From positions 143,725,464 through 143,789,463 of the forward strand of contig NC_072796.1 in assembly GCF_028583425.1 (NCBI RefSeq): DNA of 64,000 nucleotides, read 5' to 3'. Below, piece after piece: positions 44,440 to 54,600 of the stretch (positions are counted from its first letter, which is position 1; the number at the start of each line of letters is the position of its first letter). Both the position numbers and the translations under genes were made by a program. The DNA comes from Eublepharis macularius (Eukaryota > Chordata > Lepidosauria > Squamata > Eublepharidae). The notes beneath the pieces were generated by a model, which made no database searches, was not told the DNA's origin, and was given only the letters and a program-made list of their open reading frames with translations.

Positions 44440-45235
44440 AGACCTGCCCCTGGCCCCACCCCAGCTCTTGGGGACGGAGGGCAGAAAGGGGTTGTCTGTG
44501 TGTGGATATTATTCAGCCTTTGGCCAGAGGGAAGCAGTGGGGGGGGGGCATCCTCTCTGCCTAAACTGTGGGCGGGGGGGGGTGCCCTGATCCCCCCCTG
44601 CTTTGCTCCCTGCAGCCCGTCCTGGAGTGGGGAGAGCTGTCCTCTCTTTGGAAGCCCGGATGAGTCGGGAGCTGGTAGTGGGCGAGGAGGGGGAAATGGC
44701 CTGAGCAAGCGGAGGCCTTACCGTAGCAAGGCCAGCGTTGCTTCCAGGCATTTGGCGCTGCCTTGGGCCTCCGGCTTCACTCCTGCCTGGCCTGTTCCAC
44801 GGCAGTGCTCGGCTGCCAGTTTTGGAGAGTTGGGCCTCGTGTGACTCCGTAGCCGGGGGATGCTCTTCTTCCCCCGCTGTGAGCTGCTAAATGGGGGTCC
44901 CTGAGGCTGCCCTGACGGCTGCTGCTCCAGCCTCCGGGCCTAAGCACTCCTCTCCTCTCCCCGTTGTCTTGGGGAGGCTCCCTTCTTTGCAGACGGGACA
45001 CGCTCCGCGGCGCTTCCTGAGCCAGGAGGCCTGCTGGGGGTGCATCCAGGGCACGCAGCCAACTGCTCTGGGCTTCCCTGGCTGTGGGGGCGGCGGCAGG
45101 AGTCCCCCTCCCTCCGTGGCGCTTCCTTGCCTGGGGGGCGGGGGGGGCACTTCCCCTGTAGAAAGCACACTCCTTTTCCCTGGAAGAGGGCTCTTTGGGA
45201 CTGAGTCATGGCTTCCCTTCCGAGTCCTCGGGGTG

Positions 45236-45241
45236 AATAAA
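45236..45241 (+). terminator. OPLAH: OPLAH polyadenylation signal
   Basis: AATAAA about 800 bases past the OPLAH stop codon, followed by a GT-rich stretch (TGTGGTCATTTGGG, then TGGTGGTGGTGGG) that fits a downstream element. The 3' UTR would be about 44440-45260. Confidence 0.75.
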
Positions 45242-45569
45242 ACCTTAATGTGCAATTCAGAGCTGGCTTGTGGTCATTTGGGCTGGGAAGTGGTGGTGGT
45301 GGGGGATTCCTAGCTTGCGCTCATGCCTTGCCCTGAAGGCTGCTGGGCCTGTTGTTAGCAAGGCTTCTCTGACCTGTGGGGCAGGAGAGCTGGCCTGCGT
45401 CCCAAGACCGTCCCGTGCCAGCTTCCATGGCAGAGGGCAGCCATCCACCCCACTGGATGCTGCCTCCTGGGGAGGGAAGGAAGGACGGACAGAAGGCGCT
45501 TGACCAGGCAATGTGCACAGGGGCCGCTTTATGCTCCCCACCCCCATCACAAGTCAGATTCTCCATTTT

Positions 45570-46040
45570 TACGTAAAGCGAACTGGAAGTATCACCAAAC
45601 GTCGTAAGTACAAGATGCGTCTCTTAAGCACGTGCTTTGGACCTGTCCAGTTATTCAGTCCTTTGGGGAGGAAGTCATTACTCATGTTATATTAGAATAC
45701 TCATTTACTTTTGAGGATGTTTATGTACTTTTAAACGACTTGCCTGTCTCATGGAACTAACTAACCCTCCGTGCCTTTACAGTTGCTGAAAGACTTTATG
45801 CTACAGCATTGGCAAGTCCAGCCCACTTCCCATAATCGATTGGATTGAGGGCTTTATAAACTTAATCAACGTTTGAATGTATCACATATAGACTGCAATT
45901 GCATATGAACTTATTTTTTAGATATTTGGAGACCTTTTATAGAAGCCTATGTATAGATTTGCCGGCATTTTTTTTGTTTTGCATGAATAAATAGAAGATT
46001 TAAATAAAAAACCCATATGTTAGTACCAAAACCTCAATAA
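45570..46040 (+). mobile_element. L1-like LINE 3' end (sense)
   Basis: An AT-rich block with GAGGGCTTTATAAACTTAATC and TATTTGGAGACCTTTTATAG, resembling the end of L1 ORF2 (a WxPF-like stretch), then an A-rich tail AAATAAAAAACCC near 46005. Degraded; clade tentative. Confidence 0.45.
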
Positions 46041-46049
46041 AAGAAAGTT

Positions 46050-48085
46050 TTAAAATGCTCTCTGGAATTTGGGGGTGGGGGGAGTAATGAAGATGCGGGC
46101 TTGAAACCCTTTTGCAACTTCACCGCAAAGGGCCGTTGGTCCCTGCAGCGTTGTAGGGGGACACTGGAATTCCCTGGCCTGGACTATCCCTTCCTGCCGG
46201 GGGGCGGGGTGTGTGTGGGTGTGTGGGTGCTCCTTTAAAATGAGTGGGGCCAGCTTGAACACATACCTCCCTGCTCGCGTGGTCGGTGGAGCCTTTTGGT
46301 GCAGAGGCACATTTGCACGGGGCAGAGGCGATGATCGAACAAGTGCCGCCCGCCTGTGGAGCTGCTGATGGTGGTGCCCGGCTCTCGGGACTTCACTGCG
46401 TATCATTAGAGAAGAGGGTGGTATTACGGCACCTGCCAAAGTAGCCCAGGGTGAAGGTCGGATATTCTCAGTGCGCGAAGGAGGCTTCCCCCAGACTGCA
46501 GGCCGTGCTGGCTCCTGCCCTTCTGTATCCTCGAGAGACAGAGTCGGGCCTTCTCCAGCCCTTCTCCCAGTGCTCCTCAGGCTATTCCTGACCCGTTCCC
46601 CACAGTGGGTGTGGGTGTGTCTGGTACCTCCAGGCAGCTAGCGCAGACTTGGCAAGTGGCGTCCCTCTTGTTTGTGTTTTCTGGCTGCCTTGTCCAAGGG
46701 GCTTTGGCAACACTGTCAATATGTACTTTGCAGTGTGCAAATATGCCCAGCTATTCTTCTGAACAGGGCTGGGATTCTGCAATCACAGCAAACAAGCTCA
46801 GGAATGTCTTGCGTAGAGGCTGTCTTCTCCTGGGCGAATAAGTAGCCCTTTCAAAGACAGGTGGGGGGCGTCAGGGCAGCATGGGTGTGGAGGTGGGGGG
46901 CCGGAGCTCATTCCACACTCAGATCCACACCACTGCAGTTTGTAAGAGGTCCTGGGAGGAAGCAGGAGGCGTTTTTGCTGAAGTGTTTTGGAACAGTTAC
47001 CTTCAAGATAGTCTCTGGGGGTCTAAGGAAATGTCCAGTTTCAGTGCTGGAAGTCAACTCGCTGCTTATGGTAACTGTCGCCTTGCTTTCAGGGCCCCCG
47101 TCCCCTACCACGCTCCATTTCTCAGCACGTCCTGCAGGCTGCTAGAGCTGCCTGTTAAGCAGTGCTGGGAGCTGCAGGCAGGTACCTGCTAAGTTTATTT
47201 CCATTGACTATGAGGGGGGGAGTGAGCTTACTTGGTAAACGGAGGAGAGAGGGCTGAGCCCCCTGCAGCTAGCCCTGTGGATGATGGGAGGGGGCTCGGC
47301 AGGGCATCCACTCTACCCTTTGGGGGCAGCCGCTTGTTCTGATTTTAAGAAGGGGGGCCCATTTACACAGGCTACTTGCCCCAACTCTTTGTGGGGAGAG
47401 GGCATTTAATAACCGCCATCAGCTGTTCGGCTCGATTTGCCCTTCCCTAAGTGGCAGCGTGCCCCTTCGCGGCCAACGCAGACGAGCTCTTCTGTGCGCT
47501 GAAGGGCTGTTCCAGAAAGGCCTTGATTCCCAGCCGCCGAGCAGCTCACTCGCCCAGTTGGTGCACCGCTCTGGTGACAGCTGGGGTGGCCCTGCAGCCA
47601 GCGTAGGCAGTGGAAAGGCCTTGTTGGCCCCAGGAGGCGTACCTGACCTTGGAGCAGCAGCAGGTGGAGGAGCCTAAGTTGGGGGAATGGGTGGGTCGGG
47701 GCTCTGGGCTCATGGCGCTGGAGTGTTGATGGGAGCCCAGTTGGCATCTAGGTTTGTTGCAGGATCTGGTGATTGAGTTTGTGTGTCTGCTCGGTTGTAG
47801 TTGTGATACAATTCCAGGAGGTTCCCCATGGGAGAGATGGTGCACAAAGGCCTTTCCTTGGCTGGAGGATCCAGTGGTGGTGGGGCGGGGGGAAGCCCTC
47901 ATTTTATGCACAAAGCAGAGCAGAAAGCCACTGTGTCGCCAGCACCAGGACTGGGCACAGGAGCACAAGCACATTTGCTTCCCTGGTCTACTTACAGATG
48001 GGGAAAATCCCCTCTCTGGCTCGGTTCTGTCTCCTCTGACAGCGGGCAGGGGGCCTGCAAGAGAAAGGCCCTCCCTCCACCTGCT
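46050..48085. other. Convergent intergenic region, unassigned
   Basis: Between the 3' ends of OPLAH and SMPD5. No exon, RNA gene or clear repeat recognised apart from GT-rich simple sequence near 46208-46230. Confidence 0.4.
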
Positions 48086-48089
48086 CCCT

Positions 48090-48172
48090 GACCCTTTTAA
48101 CTGTCAGAGATCGAACATGGAGCCTCCTGAACGCCCATCAGATGCTCTGCCACCGAGGGGTGCGTGGGGAGC
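48090..48172 (-). repeat. tRNA-derived SINE fragment, antisense
   Basis: AGAGATCGAACATGGAGCC and CATCAGATGCTCTGCCACCG are the complement of the box-B and box-A parts of the SINE at 49.5 kb. Confidence 0.55.
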
Positions 48173-48384
48173 GTGTAGCCTTCCCCTCCCTCCCTCGATG
48201 TTCAGTACTTGAACTTGTAAAATTGTCCCATCCAACACAGGTCAAAATTGCATCGTTGGGGAAGGGGCTGTGGCTGCAAGAGTGCTGGATTCCTGTACAC
48301 ACCGTACACGGCACATGGCGGCTCGTGTCTTGGTAAGCGTCCCACTCCGCTGAAGTCGCTGTCTTAAAAGCTTCTAAGGGTGGG

Positions 48385-48520
48385 GGTGGTAGCTCTGCTA
48401 GTCTGTTCTGGCAAAGTTAAACAGGAGACCGGCAGAACTTTAAACATATTTATTTTAGCTGAAGTTCCAGGGGTGTCGAAGCTCTCTTCATTAGATCACA
48501 GTGTGTATGCAAAGCACAAA
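48385..48520 (-). repeat. Squamate interspersed repeat fragment (antisense)
   Basis: AGCTCTGCTAGTCTGTTCTG, AACAGGAGACCGGCAGAAC and GCTCTCTTCATTAGATCAC give the reversed element seen in sense at 41.5 kb. Confidence 0.5.
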
Positions 48521-49370
48521 TTTAGCTGCTTCGGACGCGGTCATGTTTGACTGTACCCATTCATCCATGCCAATATTACGTTTATGGTCCCGAGTTGCCT
48601 CAGTATTGTAACCGATTTCATGTTGTAACTGATGAGTACATTCCTTAGCTGTTGGAAAACCACGTTCGTTTTCTCCTCCTCACAGCATAGCCCAGCAGCT
48701 GGCAGAGCTGCGGGCCATCTCTCCCGTTGGCATTTTGTGGACTGACCTTGGGTGCCTGAAGTGTTGAATTGCTCAGTATCTTGTCTGCCTAGTGTGTGAA
48801 CTCCGAAAATGTTTCCCAGACTGCCTCTGAACTTGTGGTTTAGGAGGGAGGGGGTTGTTTGGGTATATTGCCTTGTAACTGCCTTAAGCCTTACTCCTTT
48901 CAAAGAGAAGTTGCCAGGCTCGTAGGCATTTTACGTCATGTAATCCTATGGACCTGTGCCTATGGAAAGAGACTGATTTCCTGAATAAAAGCCATTTAAC
49001 CAAGGACCTGCGTCTGGCTGAAATGATCCGGGGATCTGCCTGCCATATCCCGCCATCCACAGTCTGACACAGGCTCTTGCGCATCTGTTTGAGTGAGCTC
49101 TGGCTCAAGCTTGTGCGGGAGTGAATGGTGAGTCTCTAATGTACCATCAGTCACCTGATTCCTGTGGACATGGGAGCCAATGTTTCTTCTCTTTATGTCG
49201 CTTCCCTTGGTGTCTAAGCTGCCCTGTCCCCCTCTGCACCTCTGAGCAAGAGAAAGCAATGCTAATTGGATTATCGCACAACTCTGTGCTTCTCTTCCTT
49301 TGTTCTAACAGCTGCCCCCAGCCTACAGGGCATACAGTGCCTTCCCCCCCCCCCGCCCCCCATAAAATAG
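48521..49370. other. Unassigned intergenic sequence
   Basis: No gene or repeat recognised; ordinary composition. Confidence 0.35.
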
Positions 49371-49377
49371 GAAGTAG

Positions 49378-49460
49378 AAAAGAGTAAGAGTCCAGTAGTG
49401 CCTAGAAGACTAACAAAATTTGTGGTAGGGGATGACCTTTCATGAGTCACGGCTCTCCAT
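49378..49460 (-). repeat. Squamate interspersed repeat fragment (antisense)
   Basis: AAGAGTCCAGTAGTGCCTAG, AGACTAACAAAATTTGTGG and TCATGAGTCACGGCTCTCC are the antisense of the 41.5-kb family. Confidence 0.6.
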
Positions 49461-49502
49461 ATGAAGTTTGCCATGTTTTAAAGGTGCAATAAAATAACGG
49501 GG

Positions 49503-49715
49503 AGGGGTTGCGGCGCAGCAGTAGACCGTCTGCTTGGCATGCAGAAGGGCCCGGGTTCGATGCCCGGCACATCCAGTTAAAAGGACCAGATGACGTGGAA
49601 GGGGTCTGCCTTAGCTCTTTGAAAGCGGCTGCCAGGCTGGGTAGTCAGTGCTGGCCAGGAGGGACCGGCCCCGTACAAGGCTGCTTCGTGTGTCCCAAGT
49701 GAGAGCAGGTGCCCT
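49503..49715 (+). repeat. tRNA-derived SINE (sense), with readable A and B boxes
   Basis: Head GCGCAGCAGTAGACCGTCTGC (box-A-like), GCATGCAGAAGGGCCCGGG, box-B GGTTCGATGCC, then CCAGTTAAAAGGACCAGATG and a 3' part ending near GGCTGCTTCGTGTGTCCC. It has no cloverleaf beyond the head, so this is a SINE and not a tRNA gene. Confidence 0.75.
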
Positions 49716-51612
49716 TTCCAGCAGAAAAACCCAGGCCAATGGTACCACTGCCAGGCCCTGGAAAACCCAGCTGTGCCTGCTGCCAGGGAGGGCCTTCTCT
49801 TGGACGGACAGCGCTGGAAGTGCGCGCAAGCGTCCCTCCCATGCTGCTTTCCCAACCAGAAACGGCCCCCGGGGAGTCTGTCAACAGGACTAAAAGGGCC
49901 CCCAGACCTCTTACAGGTGGGGGAAGGGCTCCCCCGCCTCAGGCCTGGAAGCAGCACTGCAGGCTCACTTCATGCCACCCAGGGAGGAGGTGCAAACAAT
50001 ACCGAAGCCAGAACTCAAATGATCACCCCTCCCCAACCCACACCACCCGTCTCATTCAGCCAAAGAAGGCTGTGCTTAAGCAGCAGGGAAGCGATGGGGG
50101 TGGGTGGATCGACCACACTCGCAATCTGGCCTGCACTGCAAGACACAGGCACACTGGAGCCAGCCTGAAGGCATTTTAGACGGGAACAGGCCCGGAGAGC
50201 CTGATTGAAAACAGTAGACTGAAACTCAGAGCCCAAAGCTGTATTGTATAAACAAGGCTTCCAAAATCACATCCCACCTCCTGCCCGGGCAGCCACTCTG
50301 CCCCAGACTGGTCACTGTGCCCGGAGCCCTAAACCCACCCGCTGAGAGCCTCTGGCCCTGTGGCGCCAACCCATTCGCCAGGAGCCACACGGCAGGCGGT
50401 GTTTCCCTCAGCAAGAACAAGGCCAGGGTTAGGATTATGGTGTCCCAGTGTGTGGGTCTCTTGGTCAACTTCTGTCCCAGGAAAATGATGCTGAGCTGCC
50501 CACGTGCCCCACTCCTGAATAGCTGCGGCCCCCGCGTCACACGCATTCTCTCTCGTAGCTGGTGGGGCAGGGCCAGATGTGTTCTCACCCGTCCACATGT
50601 GCTGCTTGAGGCTGAATGGGTGGGGAGGCAATTCAGCGTGTAGATTTAGCTGGTAGCAAAGTCACTGCTCTTGCACATGTTTTTACAAAGTATTGCCTCT
50701 TGGAGCCTGAAAGTCACTTGGATGTGGTGACAGGCCCACAGGCCAGCCACAGTAAAGAGTGCCGGAATCCTGATGGTTTTGGCAAGGCCTATGCGCAGCG
50801 CACTCAATGGAATGAGAGGCCCTTGTGGGAATGCTTTGGCTCATGGAGAGTAACTTATTTGGGGCTCAATTTTCACAAGTATTTTGGAAACACAAGAACG
50901 TTCCTGAAGTTTGCAAATGACGTGTTCCTTTTTTTGTTCCGTATGTTAAATTTGTAAAGTAATTCTAGTCAATTTTTTGTTGTGCACAAAACACTTAAAT
51001 AATCATTATAGAAGCCAAACTGCATGGGGAAAAACTAAGAAAATGATTGATGTGGGTGGGAGGGGGCCAATCCCTCCTCCACCAACGACATGTTGGCAGT
51101 GGGTAGGGGTCTTTAGGCTGAGGCTGGACCGCAGCGTCTGCAGCTCCCTTCTCTTCCCAGCAAGTCCTTCTCCAGAGAAGACTGGTTGGGCTACCTTGAG
51201 ATGGGAAGTCGCCTGGGTTCAGTTCACAGGGCCCACTTCATAGGGAGAGGTCTGGACCACCGAGAACTTGGATTTTGCCGCTCTGAATGCAGCCTGTGCT
51301 GGCCCACCAGGGCTGCCCCACCAGTCCTAGCCGCAGAGAGCCTTCCTGAAGAGCCCTTCAGAGAGGGCTCTGAGTGCAAGAGGGTCTGCGCCTTCACCCT
51401 TGCCCCTAAAACGACCCACCGGCAGCTGCCGTGGCTACAGAAGCTGCTGTTCTTCCCCTTCCAGGTTGGCAACCTCTGTCCATTAGAGAGGCCGAGGGCC
51501 AACCGCCATCCTGTCTCAAGTGCTGGCTCTTCCGCTGCAGGGCTGCGGGGGGCATCTTGGTCTTCCTTGCCCACAGACGTCCCCGTCTTCCTGGCTTGAC
51601 AGCAGGCAAGTG
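49716..51612. other. Downstream flank of SMPD5, unassigned
   Basis: Probably includes the SMPD5 3' UTR, but I see no canonical AATAAA on the minus strand close to the stop, so its extent is unknown. No repeat recognised. Confidence 0.4.
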
Positions 51613-54600
51613 TCACGCCCCGGGCTGTGCCACAGGCGACACCAAAAGTCGTAGCCCCACAGGAATGTGATCGGAGCAGCTGGCCAGCTGGGTGATGTAG
51701 GAGACGCTCTCCACAACCTAGGGATAAAGAGAGGGAGGCAGCTAAACCAAAGCACTGAGCAATGGAAACGTTGATTCTAGCAGGTAGCAATAGTGAAAAG
51801 GGCAAGCTCTGAGCTGGGGATTGTCAGGCAAGGGAAAGAAAATAAAACAGCTAGCATTATAATGCCCCGTGTGGGTCTATGCTGCAGCCTCATTGGGAAT
51901 ACAATGTACTGTTCCAGTGACCCTGTCCCAAAAGTTACATTGCAGAGCTGAGGAACGTACAGGGCGGGCAGCCAAGATGCCCAAGGAACTGAGCGCCTTT
52001 CCTGTGGAGCTCAGGAGCACCAGGGAAGCTGGTGGGCAGCAGCTACAGGGCAGGCCAAAGAAGCTGCTTCCTTACTCAGCGAGTAATTAGACGCTGCAGT
52101 ACACTGCTGGTGGCGGGACAGATGGCGTTGAAAGGGGATCGGACAGACCCGTCAAGGACAGCCTGCTAATGGTTATTTCTGGTGCCGTGCTAGGAGGCAG
52201 CGGGGCAAGGGGGCAGCCCTGGCCTTTGAGCCCTGCCCGGCGGCCCTCCAGAGCAACCACTTTGTCTGCTGTGTGAACCAGGTTGCTGGACTAGACGGAC
52301 CACTGGCCCAACCCAGCAGGGCTCTCCTGACAATCCCCTGCGTGGTGCGGAGCTGTTTAATCTTCCCTTCGCCATGTTTGTCCAGAGGCAATAAACGGAC
52401 TGTGGGATGTATCGGCAGGCATTCTTGGGATGTCTGTGGTGCTTTCAGGGACTCAACTAGTTTCATGCAAGGGGGGGGCAGGGAGAGCAGCTTGCCCAGA
52501 AAAGCCACGGCAGAGGGGAAGTTGCTGCTCAAAGCTCTTCTCCTGGTGGGGGGGGGGCTCCAAAGCCTGGGGATGAGAGCCGGGCGTCGCCCATGCTCCT
52601 GCATTCCTCCCTGCCCTGGCCTTCGTCCCTGGTGGCACTGCAGGGCTTACCATGAGCTGGCCCCCTGCCCCACAGCCCCTCCTCTGGGCCTCTACCCTTG
52701 GCCCATCTCCCACTATGGCCCAGGGGACCCTCGGCCAGTGTTGCGCCTGGCACAGGCATTCGAGGAGGGGAGGGTTCGCCAGCACTCTGCGCCCCTCCCA
52801 GTGCCTGGCCAAGAGGGCATCCCTCCTGCCCCCTCCTCACGTCTCACTCCCTAGAGCCTGCACGCCCACCACCACTCTGCTCACCGTTTTCAGCTGTGCT
52901 GGGCCATGGTGCTCCCGGTAAAGGATGTAGTCAATGCGGCGCCCCTCGCTCCTGCTTGGGGAGAGGCCAGGGCGCACATTTGCCAGGATGGGGCCTGCCA
53001 GGTACTTTTCCCGCCCCTCCGCACACTCCAGAGTCCTGGAATAAAAGAACAAGTGTAACCCAGGAAGCGGCTGCCTGGAGGAATTGCCCTTGGTGGTCTC
53101 CTGAGGACCCACTACCCCTTTGCCCACCACTTCGTTCTGCCCAGGAGGACAGCACTAGAGACCCCAAAGAAGACAGCCCCACTTCCCCACGAAGGAAGTC
53201 CTAGGAGCGGATCCTGACTGACTGACAGGGCAGAGCCAAGGCACCCATCTCTCCTCCTCCTCTTGTAATGCTTGTTTTGCGGTCCCAAGTGCCTGGCTCT
53301 CCCCCAGGCAGCGAAGAGGCTGGCGCCTTGGCAGCCGGGTTTTTCCCCCCCCTAGTTCGGCAAGTTCCCACCCTGTGTTTTTGGCTAAACATTAGAAAGA
53401 ACTTCCTGACAGTTGGAGCGTTTCCTCCTCAGAACGGGGCTTCCTCGGGAGGTGGCGGGCTCTCCTTCCTTGCAGGTATTTAAGAAGAGGCCAGATGGTC
53501 ACCTGACAGCAATGATGGACCACTGACTTAACATCAAGAGAGGAAGTGCATGAAGGCATGAGCCGGAGCTGGGCTCTCGTGGCCCTTTCTCACATGCCCA
53601 GCGTAATCCTGGTCACTGCTTTGGGGTCAGGAAGGAATTTCCCTCCAGGCCAGATTGGCCAGGGATCCTGGAGGTTTTTTGCCTTCCGCTGGGCATAGAG
53701 CAGGGGTCACTGAGGGAAGGCGGGGGGAATAGCTGTGAATTTCCTGCATTGTGCAGGGGGCTGGACGGGATGACCCTTGGGATCCCAGTTCGATGTTCCT
53801 ATGATGCCTAGACAGCCCAGGGGGCTTCCTGGTCCTCCAAGCTCCCACCTCAGCCCTCTTTGATCCCTCACCTTCTCATGGTCTCTGGCATTGCCACAGC
53901 CTCGTCATAGAGCTCCAGGTAGTTCAGCAGGGTGCCTGTGAAGGTCAGGGCAGCCATGTTAGCTTCTGGCATGTGGGACACTCTCTCTCCACCCCCACCC
54001 CCACCCCCTTTTCATGCAAACCAGTGGGAAAGCTCCTGGAATGGGGGGAGGGGGGATTGGAGTGTCAGGCCACTCTCAGTCGTAAGCCTCCTCCCTATTC
54101 CTACCCTTGTGCAAAAGCTTCCAAGGGCCGCCCAATGGGGTGCAGCTGGCAGGACTCTCTCGGGATGTCCAGCGGTGCAGCAGGCGAGGCATTTGAGCAC
54201 CAGATCCCCACTGAGAGCCTCTGCCGTGGGGCTTGGGACACGAGGGGGGGGGATGGGATGGGACGGGACGGGACGGGGGAGGTGGCCTTGGGAAGCCCTG
54301 CAGGGTGAGGGAGTCACGTACCAAGAGCCCATGGCTGGTCCTGCCCTGGCCCAATGCGGCATGGATCCGTGTACAGGTTGAAGATCTCATGGTCTTGCTC
54401 CACCTTGTCATCTAAGGAGCAAGGTGGGGGTGAGCGGGAGGGGGCGGCGGCAGCCCCAGGCGCCCCCATCAGTCTGCTGGCCCCCCCACCTGCTTCCTCT
54501 CCCCTGCGCCCACCTGGTGAGCAGTTGTCAAAGTTGAGATCCCCACAGAAGACGTCGAAGGCCACGAGGTCTCCAGGCTGCGTATGCGTGTCCTGGAACA

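Noticed and set aside
49503-49580. tRNA gene suggested by A- and B-box motifs
   Set aside because: No complete cloverleaf or anticodon arm; it continues into a SINE body shared with other copies.
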